Positions 1-11,588 of a DNA stretch of 64,000 bases are shown in pieces. Below the pieces are notes generated by a model that did no database searches, was not told where the DNA came from, and was given only the letters and a program-made list of their open reading frames with translations. Location of the stretch: positions 4,834,847 to 4,898,846 of the forward strand of contig JAJEKV010000038.1 in the NCBI GenBank assembly GCA_021234155.1. The letters run 5' to 3'. A program made the position numbers and the translations under genes. Each line of letters starts with the position of its first letter. The first letter of the stretch is position 1. The stretch is from Isoetes taiwanensis (taxonomy: Eukaryota > Streptophyta > Lycopodiopsida > Isoetales > Isoetaceae).

Positions 1-1070
1 TTTAGCAGCTAAAATCTGCGTATCAAATCTGAAAGTGAGAAGTGTCTTTCCAGGCATTGCTATTAGCAAGCGTCTTATATTGCTAAGTAAGGACTGCCTT
101 TTGTTGCCCTATATTTGCCTTTTGTTTCCCATACTGTATTAGGCTTTTCTTTTCTTCAAACATGTTTTGCAATGCTGGAGGAACCCAACTGTTCTTTTTG
201 CTAATATTAGCATCTGGTAAACAGATATGATGGCAGATATGTGCAATAGTTTTCCTGTTGAAACGAAGTATTTGAAAAAGTTATAGTTGAAACTCAAGTA
301 CGGTTATGTCAACTAGCGAAAGCAAGTTTTATGAATGTTGATCCTTAACTTCTGTGTTCTTCATACTTCCAGGTAAGAGGATCAAATTTTCTTCACTCAG
401 CTATGTCAGCAGACTGTGAAGGCTGTTAAGGGCAAGAATAACCCATCTGGCTTAAGCCTATGGCGACGCGACTTTTTCTTCGTAGCTGCCCTTTCGTTTT
501 GCTCCATGTTTTACATAGTTGGTGTAAAAAGGTATATGATAGTTTCCCTTTATTTGCTTTCTGTTTGGATAATGAATTCATGGTATGTGCATTTAGGAGT
601 ACACAGCGAGATTGTTTACAATAATAGGAGGTATGTACAGAGCAATTGTATTAGTATGTGCATTTAGGAGTAGCTATGAAGATTGTTTACAGTAATAGGT
701 GGTATGTACAAACCAATTGTATAATTTGATATCAATATATGTTCGATTGTCCAGCCTTTTGTATTTTCAAATCGAGTTGTCTTTTACAAGCAATCTCTTT
801 TGCAATAATGTTAAGCGTTTCATTACAAGGCTGCTCAAGTCATTCTATAATCCCGGACATGACTTGCAATTCATAAATATTTGTAGATTAAATGATATCA
901 AGCATAAGCCATTTGAGGGTGCAGGCCAGACTTCTTCTGTTACTCAAGCAACAAAATGCTATGTGCTTTCTGAACAACAAGACTTCTGAGGCGAGACCTC
1001 CTCTTCTGCCATCTCTTCTTCTTGTTGATAACCTTTGCTTCCTGAATAGTGATCTCATAGCGTCATATTT
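1..1070. other. Unassigned AT-rich flank, no supported gene
   Basis: I see no coherent coding sequence here. The short open frames (for example 416-667 and 699-989) have no recognisable motif and low-complexity AT-rich composition. The only structure is the short tandem duplication listed separately. It may be intron or intergenic DNA. Confidence 0.5.
583..721. repeat. Imperfect tandem duplication, about 70 bp unit
   Basis: Positions 583-650 and 653-721 are two imperfect copies of one segment. Both read GTATGTGCATTTAGGAGTA near the start, then GATTGTTTACA, AATAGG and GGTATGTACA, and end CAATTGTA. No function is evident. Confidence 0.8.
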
Positions 1071-1228
1071 TGTAACGGGCCCATGGTAGACCGCTCGAGT
1101 ATTCGATCCTTGAATGTGCCTGTGGGGCGTTCCCGAGACACCGGCATAAATGGGTAGAAGCGACTACTCATAAACGTCTAGACGGTTTTGCCCAGTTGGC
1201 TAAGGGCATGTCGTTTAGGAACGTCACA
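1071..1228 (+). repeat. 5' LTR of TRIM
   Basis: This 158-bp LTR runs from TG to CA and differs from the 3' copy at position 1214 only. Confidence 0.95.
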
Positions 1229-1230
1229 GT

Positions 1231-1242
1231 TGGTATCAGAGC
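1231..1242 (+). promoter_or_regulatory. Primer-binding site of TRIM (tRNA-iMet)
   Basis: TGGTATCAGAGC is complementary to the 3' end of plant initiator tRNA-Met. It lies two bases after the LTR end. Confidence 0.93.
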
Positions 1243-1366
1243 AGGTCTCGAGTTCGAGTCTCCATGGGTGCCTATATGCATGGGTAATTTGCAAAGACTT
1301 AGTAATTATTGTGACATGGTATAGCCTTGGATGCTCGAGGACGAGCATAGTTCTAGTGGGAGAGAC

Positions 1367-1524
1367 TGTAACGGGCCCATGGTAGACCGCTCGAGTATTC
1401 GATCCTTGAATGTGCCTGTGGGGCGTTCCCGAGACACCGGCATAAATGGGTAGAAGCGACTACTCATAAACGTCTAGACGGTTTTGCCCAGTTGGCTAAG
1501 GGCATGTCGGTTAGGAACGTCACA
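1367..1524 (+). repeat. 3' LTR of TRIM
   Basis: This 158-bp LTR is followed directly by the TATTT target-site duplication. Confidence 0.95.
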
Positions 1525-1529
1525 TATTT

Positions 1530-2404
1530 TAAGCATGTGAAAATCTTATTAATGTATTCAGATAACCTTATGCTTCTTAGATAATCATCTTCCAGTTACT
1601 AAAATGAACTAGAATGCTGACTAAAAAAGAGAACATTACTAATAGCCTTTCTGTAACTTCTTGACAATAGCTATGAGATTCCACTCTAGGTCTTGCAATC
1701 ACTACCAGCATTTAAATATATAACTAAGTTGAGTGTGGGTTTGTTTCTTGAGATGAACTGAAGTGCATCGGAACTGACTCAAACTCTTTTGGCTTTGGTT
1801 TGGGCCTTTGGTTAACGAATTCAACCTTCAATTCTTTCTTGAACTCTAGATCATGCATGCAAGAGACCATAAATTTGTATATGAATTGAAGTCCAAAACT
1901 TATTTGTATATGAATTGAAGTACAAAAATTACAGGCAATAATTGGCCCCTAAATTCCAAAATTGATTCAACGCGCAGACCATATATCATGATGATCAAAT
2001 AAAAGTTCACGCAAAAGATGAACAATCAAAGTAGCACTAGGCTCATGAGAAATTAAGAAGAAATGCAAGAAAGCAAAGTCAAACTATTGCTCTGGATATA
2101 AAAGAACTGCCTATTGAGAACCATACGAAAGATGTGTGAAGTCGATTTCAGTTGTAACACAAGGTTGCAAATTCGATTATGAACGAGCACTCGTCATCTT
2201 TGTATTGAATGTTTTGTTTTAAACAAATGGAGACACTTCTTTAGTCTAGATGAAGATGTCAATCTAACATTTTCTTTCCACGGCCGACCATATCACTACA
2301 TTGTTAGGCGTGCAAAAGTTGTGTCAAGTAGTTGTTCCACTTCTTATTCAGATTGCTTTTCTGAAGTTCTTGGATTAAATTGCGCATTGATGCAAATTTG
2401 AATT
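1530..2404. other. Unassigned DNA, no gene seen
   Basis: The stretch is AT-rich, with no coding frame or repeat that I can name. It ends at the GAATT target site (2400-2404) of the gypsy element. The same sequence resumes at 10579. Confidence 0.5.
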
Positions 2405-2961
2405 TGTTAGTCCTGTGCCTCCTGGTACAGGACTATTCATGCATACGACGGACCAAGTCAAGCTCAAGGATCCGCAGTCAACCACGGGTCAGCCATCCAA
2501 GGCCCCGCAGAAGACCAAGCAGCAGCCTATCAAGAGGCGCCGCTCAGACAAGTGACGGGCCGTCACCGCCCGCGTCAGCGTCAGCGTGATCCCAGGCACC
2601 TCAAGAGGCACCGCCAATATTCCTGCAAATCAGGCCTCCTTCCAGGAGTCGGCACCGAGATCAGTCAGAGTGTCTATATTGGGCCAAAGGCCATTGTACT
2701 ATATATATGAGTAGAGCTAGCACAGGAGTTTTTTAGAGGAGTTTTGAGTCTTGTCTCTCTTCAGTCTTCTCTCGATTGCGAGAGCTCATGTATGTTCATC
2801 ATTGATAGCAAGGAAGCTTATCTGTTCTCTTTGGTTCTCTTTTCTTCTTCTTGTTCTTTTCTTGCAAATCCCGCGTGACATAGTCCCCTCGATTCTCTGT
2901 TAGATCAAAGGGTCCTCACACGAGGGCTGTCTTGCGGAGTTCCCGACCCGCACCCCAAACA
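2405..2961 (+). repeat. 5' LTR of gypsy element
   Basis: It matches 10008-10578 with scattered substitutions and indels, mostly around 2555-2690. It contains a TATA-like tract (ACTATATATATGAG, about 2698-2711), probably the promoter. Confidence 0.93.
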
Positions 2962-3009
2962 CCGCCGCCAGCTGCCGGTCTGGATTCGATTTTCCTTTCT
3001 TCTGTCGCC

Positions 3010-4863
3010 ATGTTCCGTCCCGGAAACTTCACGCCGGAAGAACTTTTTCCCAGGCGCCTCGCTTGGAGCGCCATCATCGAAGGGAAGCTGTTCGTGACAT
3101 GTATGGATCGGCTTATGACATTGAGGGAGGCCACATTCGGTCTAGGGCTCAGTCGGCGCCACCCACCCCTCGTGTCATGTCTCGTCCAAATTCTCCGCCT
3201 CAAGCGTGCAAACATTGCTCCGCACCTCGATCTCCTCATCACTATCGGGGAGCCATATCAGGCTCAACCTGCTCAACCTTACTTTCATACCCCAGAACAT
3301 GCCTTCATCCATCCGTCTTCTGGCCATACGCCTCTGCCTTCACAACCATCATCTTCTACGGGTGGACAGGGATATCCACATATCTCTTTTGCTCCTCCCC
3401 ATGAATTTCCCTTCCCTACCTTTCCCACCGCTCTTCCTGTTTACAATCTTACAGACCTCAAACCCAATGATCAGGCACTTCCAGTACCTCCACCTCAGCC
3501 ACCCCTTGAGCAGGGTCTTTCCGGCACCATACCACCTCCAACTCCACCTCAATATCCTCACTATCATGTTCCCCGTCCACGCCCAAAGCACTTTTACCTC
3601 TACCTTTCGGACCCTTAAGTAAGCTTTATCCCACCTTTGGCAACACGAAGGCAAACCTTTAGACCAAAGTGCTCAGGCCCACATGGAAGAATTTGAGGCT
3701 CGGCTGTCCCGAATGGTCATGCGAACCTCAACTACCACAGTCGTGGCTCCCTCATCAATGGCTCATGTCCAACAAAAGCCACTTTGGAAATGCGATTGGT
3801 CCGAAATGAAAACTGCTTTTCTTTCTCACTATGGGACCACGGATGATGATCAACTTCATCTCAAGCAACTCAATGACCTTCAACAAGAGCCCACGGAGTC
3901 CGCCCGGGATTTTGCAGATCGTCTTCACATTCTGCTCAGCAAACTCAAGGAGTACCCCACACAGAGCGGATCTTGGTCCGGTTTCTCCGAGGACTTCCTC
4001 CGCCTATCCGACTCATGACCGAATACTGCGCCAAGACTTTGGAGCGGGCCATCGACCTTGTCAATCACTCGACCAATGTTTCCTCCCGTATGCGTGGCTC
4101 TTCTTCAGAGATCCCTTTCATTCCACCCGTCCATGGTTCCCCGTGATCGCTGTTCAACCTCAACATGCCAATCCGGCGGTAGCGATTTTGGTGCCATATC
4201 TGCAAATATCAAGGCCACTTGGCGAATGAGTGCAACTCCACCAATGGCCCGCCTCATTGTAAAAGATGCAACATGTGCAATCATGCCACGGAAGAGTGCA
4301 CTCGCACTCATCCTACACCTTTCCGCAACAAAATGGTTTATCAAGTGCAAACCACACCTCAGCACCAATCGCAATATCAGCAGCCACCACTGCAGGCGCA
4401 ACCCAATCAACTCTATCAGCAACAGGAGCAACAACGGGGACCCAACACACGTCCTCCTTTTGATCCTTCGAAAGCTCAGTGTTACCACTGTCAAGAATGG
4501 GGTCATACCACCACGGCGTGTCCTCAACTTCCACAAGTTCAGGTGCAGCTTCCTGGCACAAATCAGACCACATCGGTCCGCCTCACGGCTTACCAACTCT
4601 GGATTGCTAATGGCAAACATGGCCCGCGGCCCCGTTTCTTCGAAAAGCCACCTCGGCGCCTCGAATCACGCTATCAACCAGCTCCCCGCCAATCAACCTC
4701 GATGGATCAACAAGCACAGGAAGAAATTTTTCGTGCTCTTAATCCTCCCGGCCCAGCCATCAAATTGGGTTGGTTTGGTTTCATGCCGCACCGTATGCCA
4801 CGCCCCTTAACCATTATTCCTAACGCACGCAAACCTGCCTTTTGCCGTCGACACCATTCCTCA
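3010..4863 (+). pseudogene. gypsy gag (capsid and nucleocapsid), frameshifted
   Basis: Gag would form the particle that packages element RNA. The probable start is the methionine of MFRPGNFTPEELF at 3010. The reading frame then jumps several times. 3683-4018 encodes the capsid core, with the typical stretch LKQLNDLQQEPTESARDF, and ends in a stop. From about 4215 a third frame gives three CCHC zinc knuckles: CHICKYQGHLANEC, CKRCNMCNHATEEC and CYHCQEWGHTTTAC. Proline- and glutamine-rich linkers lie before and between them. The knuckles mark the nucleocapsid. The broken frame rules out a functional Gag from this copy. Confidence 0.85.
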
Positions 4864-4885
4864 TGAAGAAGCAAAAAGGTTCACT

Positions 4886-7319
4886 TTGCACCCCGACTTG
4901 GAGAAACTCATGCCGCATGTTATGCCTAAAGTTCGCCAAAGCATTTTGAACCTCATGCAAGCTGCTGAAGGCCGCACGTTGGCTAATGTTCATGCCACCA
5001 CTAGAGCTCAACAAAGACAAGAAGCACCTTCCATGTCTCAACCTCCACGCTCTCAGCCATATCCAAATATCGCTGCTGAGGTAGACCTACTCAAAGAAGT
5101 TGCTGCTTCCTTACCACGCACTCCAGCACCTGTGGATCCCGTAGATCTTTTTTCTCATGTGCCTCTGGAACTCCAAGAAGAGCTGGCAAAAATCAAAATT
5201 CCTCTCAGTCTTGCCACAATTTTGAAACTCTGTCCTGCTCTCAAGGACCAGTTACCCCTCCCGACTGTTATGGTTGGGGCTGTTGCTACCTCTACACCCA
5301 CGGTACATGCCACGGTGGGCAATCAACAAATCAATCATGTTCAAATTGACGGAGGTAGCGCGGTCAATCTCATCACGGATAAACTCCGCAAACAAATGGG
5401 CATCCAACAACTCTATCGTGCCCCATATGACATCAAATTGGCCAATGGCCATATCACGCGACCTCAAGGCGTCACGCCTCTTCTTCACATCAACATTGGT
5501 GATCTCAGATTCCCCTTGGAATTTGGTGTTTGGAAGGCTGGCGAAGATCCAGGTGATTATGAAATGTTGGTCGGCAGACCTTTTCTTCGCCAGGCCAAGA
5601 GTATCCATTACTGGGCCACGGATCAGTTAGTCATCACAGATGGTCACCTCAATGCCACCATGGACTTGGAAACCGGCAAAATCATTTCCGTCGACAATGC
5701 TGAACCCTCTCTCTCCGACACCGATTCTGAGGACGCCCAAAATATCTATCAAGTTCAAGCTCCACCTGCGAGTCTGCCTCTGTCATCCTACCCCGAATAT
5801 GCTGATCCTTGGGGAGACATGACCCTTGATCCGGACCAGGCTGTGGCTGCTTTGCTAGACCCTTACCTGGCTCCTTGCAATAGAATTCAACGGGTTGATC
5901 ACTTTTCAGATGTGGACTCTCCTGCAGCTCCTGTAGATGTCCACGCTGTCATGAAGCAACCTCTGCTTGATGAAACTCAGCAACCTCTCTTTTTCACCAC
6001 GCAGAGTGCCACGCATCCTGTTATGCTTCAACCTCCTGCTCATATTGTCCAGGACATGGAAGTTATCCCCCATATTCAGACTCCTGACGTCGAGATTGTG
6101 GACATAGGCAACAATCAGCCTGTCCGAATTGCTGCAAATCTTCCGACACCCTATCGTAACAGGGCCGTCACGCTCTTCAAAAAATTCAAACACATTTTCG
6201 CCTGGAGCTACAGAGATCTTCGGGGGATCAACAAAACCTTGGGGGAACTCACCATTCCTACCAAGTCTGATGCACGTCCAGTCTAGCAACGACAGTACCG
6301 GCTCAACCCTAATTACCGTGATCGCGTCAAGGCAGAAATTGACAAACTCCTTGCTGCAGGTTTGATCTATGAGGTCAAACATTCTGAATGGGTGAGCCCC
6401 ATCGTCATTGCACTCAAACACAATGGTAAGATCCGCGTTTGCATGGACTACCGAAAACTCAATCAGGCCACGGAGCGTGATCATTTTCCACTTCCCTTCA
6501 CGCACCCGGTTCTGAAGAGGTTGTTGGACATGAGATGTACTCCTTCATGGATGGTTTTTCTCGCTACAATCGATCTCAATCAAAGAATCTGATCAACTCA
6601 AGACTACTTTCACCACCCGTGGGGCACTTTTTGCCTACAAGGTGGTTCCTTTTGGATTATCAAACTCTCCATCCACGCTTCAACGTATCATGCTCTCGCC
6701 TTCCATGATTTTATGAAGGAAAATCCTTCTTGCAAATTTTTCAAGATGACTTCTCTCCCTTACAGCCCATGGCTGACCATTTGGATAAATTGGAACTAGT
6801 CTTTCGTAAAATGTGATGAGTCCCAAGATTAGTCTCAATCCCGAAATGCACCTTTAAGTCCACTTCCTGTTCTCGTTAGGACATGTGGTCAGCAAAGCAG
6901 GTATCACCACGGATCCTGCCAAAATCAGCTGTGTGCTCAAGGCTCAAGCACCAGCCAATATCAAGGAAACCCGCTCTTTCTTGGGTAAGGTCAATTATTA
7001 CTCCACTTTCATTCCTGGACTTGCCGCCATTGCAGATCCCATTCATAAACTCACGGGTGATGAATCCACCTGGGCTTGGAATTCCCAGGCGGATGCTGCT
7101 TTCCAACAGTTGAAGCTCTTACTTACTCAGGCCCCGGTTCTTGTTCCTCCTCAATGGGACAAGCCCTTTCATGTTCATGTCGATGTCTCGGCATTTGCTA
7201 TTGGAGCTGTTCTTTCTCAAGAATATGATGCGCACACTGACAAACCAAACCGATACGCCAGCCGGAAACTCAATTCTGCTGAGCGCAACTACTCGCCACA
7301 GGCGAAGCCTTGGGTTTAA
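4886..7319 (+). pseudogene. gypsy pol: aspartic protease, reverse transcriptase, RNase H (broken)
   Basis: The open frame 4886-6286 carries the retroviral-type protease with VQIDGGSAVNLI (near 5341), where DGG stands in for the usual DSG/DTG. It runs into the start of RT and is cut by a TAG at 6284-6286. RT continues in the same frame after the stop, with RVCMDYRKLNQ near 6430, and is lost at a stop at 6590. From 6590 to 6885 only shifted fragments remain. These include a degraded counterpart of the catalytic YxDD region (FFQDDF, near 6739). RNase H resumes at 6885, with LGKVNYYSTFIPG and FHVHVDVSAFAIGAVLSQ, and ends at a stop at 7317. These enzymes would process Gag-Pol and copy RNA to DNA. 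This copy cannot do so without help. Confidence 0.9.
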
Positions 7320-7403
7320 TCTTTCAAGGCCCAACGCCTCCGCCACTATCTTTTTTAAGGGCGGTCGATCAAATTCTTTGTTAACCACCGTGCACTTCTT
7401 TAT

Positions 7404-8816
7404 TTGATCAACAAATCCACGCCCACGGGCCGCATTGCTCGTTGGGTCCTCCTTCTGCAAGAATTTGCACCTTTTGAAATTGTTCACAAGGCCGGCAAAT
7501 CTCATGTTGTCCCGGATTATCTTTCACGCATCCACACAGATGATCCCTCCACTGGAGTCTCAGACGCCTTTCCTGACGCTCAACTCTTTCTGGTCACGGC
7601 AACACCTCATTGGTTTCATGACTTTCAGCAGTATCTCCTCACAGGCGCTCTTCCACCAGAGGACGCCACGCTCTCTCCAGCCAAGCGCCAATCCCGTCGC
7701 CATCAATTTCTCCGAGAGGTCCGTGACTACACCATGGTTGCAGGCCATCTTTACAAAAAGGGTAAGGATACCATCCTTCGACGCTGTGTTCTCCCTCATG
7801 AGGTCCCAGATATTGTTCGAGAAGCCCATGAAGGGCTCGGTGGTGGTCATTTTCATGGTGACACCACGGCACGCAAAATCCTTCTTGCTGGTTATTTTTG
7901 GCCCACGCTCTTCAAAGACGCTCACGCCCACGCCCGCACGTGTGATGCTTGCCAGCGTGTGGGACGGCCCACGGCCCGTGACGCTCTTCCCTTGACGCCG
8001 GTCGCCACGCCACTTCCCTTCAGCAAATGGGGAATGGATTTTGTGGGACCCATCGATCCTCCTGCGCGGCACACCCGTGCCCGCTACATTCTGGTTCTCA
8101 CTGACTATGCTACCAAATGGGCGGAAGCTTGCGCACTTCCAGACAACACTGCGGCCAGCACAGCCAAAGTCATCTATCAACAAATCATCATGCGATTCGG
8201 CTGCCCCACGGAGCTAGTCAGTGATCGTGGTGTCCATTTTATCAATCACACCATCAAGGAGCTGACGGATTATCTCCTGATACATCATCACAAGAGCACA
8301 CCTTACTATCCTCAAGGGAATGGTTTGGCAGAAAGCACGAACAAAACTCTGGTCACAATTCTCAAGAAAATTTGTGACGCTTCTCGCACTGACTGGCAAA
8401 CCAAACTTCCTACGGTTCTATGGGCTCAGAAACAGAAAATTCTTGATGACGCGGAGATTGCCGTGCTTCGACTCCATGCTCCTGGGCAATCCTCCTCACA
8501 GGTTAACACTTCTCAGAAAAGGGTCCGTGACCAGTCACGCCTTCTGTTAGAAAAGGACCACAGGATCCGTGATCTCGAACAACAGCTACAGCACGCTATT
8601 CAGTATGCTGATGAGGCTCAGACCAAACTAGACGGCTATATCACCATCGTTAGCAACCTGCCGGTTGATTTCCCAGTTCCTTCCTGCTATCTGGATTATG
8701 TGGTTGCCCGCCGCCACCTCTTTCTTCTGAAGTGGCATGGGGCTGATGGTCCCGTGGATATTCCACTGCGCACTGCAGATTTTCTTCGGATTTGGCTGTG
8801 CCCTTTTAGTCTTTGA
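7404..8816 (+). pseudogene. gypsy RNase H tail and integrase, with abnormal C-terminus
   Basis: The 470-residue frame begins inside RNase H (NKSTPTGRIARW). It then shows an HHCC zinc-binding domain (ends RTCDACQ) and the integrase core. The three acidic catalytic residues are present in MDFVGP, VSDRG and GLAESTN. Integrase would insert the cDNA into chromosomes. After LPTVLWAQ the usual gypsy integrase tail (normally LPTVLWAYRT...) is missing. It is replaced by a charged, coiled-coil-like stretch (about residues 355-400, DHRIRDLEQQLQHAIQYADE), then an unrelated tail ending at a stop. Whether this is a family-specific extension or a deletion junction cannot be told from one copy. The 5' end lacks its own start because the upstream frame is broken. 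Confidence 0.85.
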
Positions 8817-8819
8817 TCT

Positions 8820-10007
8820 CATTCACTGCGAAGATCCGGATTTCATCACCTTCAGAGTTGTTCAGCCCATGGCTTACATTTTTCATGATTTCTATCTGGG
8901 TGATACACAGGAGAGATTTCGGGATGGGCCAGCATAGAACTATCAGGGTGACCCCACCCTTCAATGGTTGCTTGGGGATAACAACCCCCTACCGGCTGAT
9001 CATGCTCGTCGGAACACACGCTCTTCATCAAGAGTACATGCCTGAGCTTGCACATCATTTACCTCTCTGGCAAGCGGAAGTGCTGCAACAAATAAGGAAG
9101 TATCTGGGACATCCCAAGGATCTTCCCTATGCATAAATTTATATGCAACACCTCGCCGGTTACAATCAATTACGTGCTCTTCTGGATAGCAAGACAGTCC
9201 CCCATTGGCCGGATAGCCCTCCCACAACTCTCTCGCCTCTATCCGGGATCGCTTGGTGTAAAGCTCTTGACCCGCCCTTGTCGGTGGAATTCGGGAGCAG
9301 GCTCAAGAACCCACGCCCACCCGCATGGTTCCCTCTCCCTATGCTTCCCTGGGTGTTCCTCCACGCCCCCGTTTCCCGACTTCGATTGGCGCCTCCCCTT
9401 TTGGACAAAGGTCATGGATGGCCATCTTTGGATGGACTCCACCTCAGATCTCGACGGATCTCCCAAGTGGGATCCCCGCTTTGTTCGCCCGCCCCATTGG
9501 GAGGAGGGTGCCACTCTTGATAACACCAATGAATTGGATCTATATTGCTAATGGCGTGGTTGGCAACGCCGGCGATGGTCTTGACACCTTCTTGCAATGC
9601 CGCCACCTCACCGGATCCTTGATCCCACCTTCAAGCGGTTTTGTGCTGCTCTCAAATGCATCTTGCTCAGCTCCTTAAATCGGCAGCGTCCCATTTTTCT
9701 TGCAATCCGAATGCGGTGTCGGTACCTTTGGCCTCGGGCCCGCCTGCCATGGAATGTCGGGTTTGTTTCTTCCGACGCCCATGCCGCCCTTTGAAGACAT
9801 GGTGCGATCTCGTTTTCTCATTGATGCAGATCCTGCCCTTGGCCTCAACACTCCTCCTGCTCTTCAAACACGCCAGGATCTCATTGGCCAGTACCATAAT
9901 GGTGCCCGTCCTCATTCCCGTGAGGATCACTTTCAGACAGATGGCTTCCCGCCCTCAGAAACTCTTCCTCCTTTTCTTCACTCTGAGTGTCGTTTGGTGG
10001 GGGGGAG
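8820..10007 (+). other. Long 3' internal region of gypsy element, fragmentary ORFs
   Basis: About 1.2 kb separates the integrase stop from the 3' LTR, long for a gypsy element. Fragmentary frames (8737-8937, 9129-9551, 9325-9678) show no motif that I recognise. Composition is GC-richer than the flanks and matches the rest of the element. It could be a decayed extra gene. It ends in the G-rich polypurine tract at about 9996-10007. Confidence 0.5.
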
Positions 10008-10578
10008 TGTTAGTCTTGTGCCTCCTGGTACAGGACTATTCATGCATACGACGGACCAAGTCAAGCTCAAGGATCCGCAGTCAACCACGGGTCAGCCATC
10101 CAAGGCCCCGCAGAAGACCAAGCAGCAGCCTATCAAGAGGCGCCGCTCAGACAAGTGATTCGGGCGTCACCGCCTGCCGCCGGCGTCAGTGATCCTGTGC
10201 ACCTCAAGAGGCACCGCCAATATTCCTCAGAATCGGGCCTCCTTCCGTGAGTCGGCACCCTAGATCACCGAGTGTCTATATTGGGCCAAAGGCCATTGTA
10301 CTATATATATGAGTAGAGCTAGCACAGGAGTTTTTTAGAGGAGTTTTGAGTCTTGTCTCTCTTCAGTCTTCTCTCGATTGCGAGAGCTCATGTATGTTCA
10401 TCATTGATAGCAAGGAAGCTTATCATTTTCCTCTCATTGTTCTCTTTGGTTCTGTTTTCTTCTTCTTGTTCTTTTCTTGCAAATCCCACGTGACATAGTC
10501 CCCCGGATTCTCCTGTTAGATCCAAGGGTCCTCACAGAGGGCTGTCTTGCAGGAGTTCCCGAACCCAGACCCCAAACA
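10008..10578 (+). repeat. 3' LTR of gypsy element
   Basis: Homologous to 2405-2961. It ends CCCCAAACA and is followed by the GAATT duplication. Confidence 0.93.
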
Positions 10579-10583
10579 GAATT

Positions 10584-11330
10584 GCAAATAGCAGAATATT
10601 GTTGTATTATGATGCAGGATGGACGCACCTACAAGCGAGGTCCGCATCGCGGCCAAAGATGACTTGCTTCCATTGCGCAGATAATGGTCCTCGCATGGTG
10701 TCTTACCCAGTTGTTGATTTACATTGTAAAATGAAGGCATCGTGTTTTTGTAATGCCCATAGTCATTTTGTTCAAATGGCTCTCCTTTTGGGTATAGAAT
10801 GTTTTTTAGATTCGGCAATATGTGAACTCTACATAAATTTGCCTGCTAGATAGGCCTTGGCATTGGGGATTGAAACTACCAATTCCATAAGTTTCCAAAA
10901 GGAAGGCCATTGGAAACAGGCTTTCAGCATGACACTTTCCATGGCATTGGACCATTCTTATTCTATTGACGAAGAAACTCTAATAAACAATAGCGAGCTT
11001 CAGACTGCTCGAGGAAGTTAATCGAGGGCACTTGTGGACGGGCTTGTAGCGGCTTGTAATAAGGTGTAACTGGATTTATGAAACTTATTCTAAAAGTATG
11101 GTAAGGGTCTGGCTGAATTTGGATAATTGATTGTACAAATATGGTAGGGGGTTTGACTGAATTTATAGAATTCAGGGTACATATATGGTAGGGGGCGTAT
11201 TTTGAGTTTCTAAAAAATTTCGTGTAAGGGGGTTTTTTCGTGGGTTTTTAACCGTATAAGGGCCTTTTTCTTTAACCCTGTGCACGCACATGCCATATAG
11301 ACCTTACATTAGCTGCACCCCCCGGGGCAG
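10584..11330. other. Unassigned DNA with short TATGGTAGGGG repeats
   Basis: No gene is supported. Between 11095 and 11200 the motif TATGGTA(A/G)GGG recurs three times about 50 bp apart, alternating with GGCTGAATTT or GACTGAATTT. Otherwise it is featureless. The left end of element A, which would carry an inverted repeat, is not found here. Confidence 0.45.
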
Positions 11331-11588
11331 TTGGCAATTCGCGCGTGGCGTGTATTCATGCTGACAATTCGCGGACGAATACACGCCAGGCGCGAATTGG
11401 CAGCATGAATTCACGCCAGGGCGCGAATTCGCGCCTGGCGTGGCAATGCACTGCATTCGCGCCTGGCGTGTATTCGTCCGCCTGATGAAAATGCAATTCA
11501 TTGGCAATTCGCGCGTGGCGTGTATTCATGCTGACAATTCGCGGACGAATACACGCCAGGCGCGAATTGGCAGCATGAATTCACGCCA
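11331..11588. repeat. Direct and inverted repeat cluster rich in CACGCC / GGCGTG
   Basis: Positions 11331-11418 and 11501-11588 are two copies of an 88-bp segment, 170 bp apart. Each copy contains inverted halves around AATTCGCGGACGAATACA. Between them lies a near-perfect palindrome centred on GCGCGAATTCGCGC (about 11417-11440) and further GCGCCTGGCGTG motifs. It lies just 3' of the splice donor at 11697-11702 of the leftward gene of element A, so it is probably intronic. Confidence 0.9.

Larger units (their letters stand above)
1071..1524 (+). mobile_element. TRIM (miniature LTR retrotransposon), structurally complete
   Basis: Two 158-bp direct repeats (1071-1228 and 1367-1524) start TGTAACGGGC and end ACGTCACA. 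They flank a 138-bp interior. Two bases after the first repeat lies TGGTATCAGAGC (1231-1242), the primer-binding site for initiator tRNA-Met. The purine-rich AGTGGGAGAGAC (1355-1366) directly precedes the second repeat and serves as polypurine tract. The element is flanked by TATTT (1066-1070 and 1525-1529), a 5-bp target-site duplication. The LTRs differ at a single base (T at 1214, G at 1510), so insertion was recent. It has no coding capacity and must have been moved by a partner element in trans. The LTR shows no 5S rRNA-like segment, so it does not look like a Cassandra TRIM. Confidence 0.95.
2405..10578 (+). mobile_element. Ty3/gypsy LTR retrotransposon, full-length but decayed
   Basis: The 5' LTR (2405-2961) and 3' LTR (10008-10578) both start TGTTAGTC and end CCCCAAACA. 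They are flanked by a 5-bp duplication GAATT (2400-2404 and 10579-10583). Inside, in order, are gag with zinc knuckles, protease, reverse transcriptase, RNase H and integrase. Integrase after RT is the Ty3/gypsy order. A G-rich run (about 9996-10007) before the 3' LTR is the polypurine tract. Several stop codons and frameshifts in gag, RT and RNase H show that it is no longer autonomous. The sequence after the 5' LTR does not match the initiator tRNA-Met site. About 1.2 kb of unusual sequence lies between integrase and the 3' LTR. Confidence 0.95.

Noticed and set aside
416-667. Host gene exon encoding 83 residues
   Set aside because: No recognisable motif, and part of the frame runs through a tandem duplication.
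1071-1524. Cassandra-type TRIM with 5S rRNA in the LTR
   Set aside because: I see no 5S A-box, intermediate element or C-box order in the LTR.
11331-11588. CRISPR array
   Set aside because: The repeats are inverted and direct halves with non-unique spacers in a plant genome; no cas genes are present.
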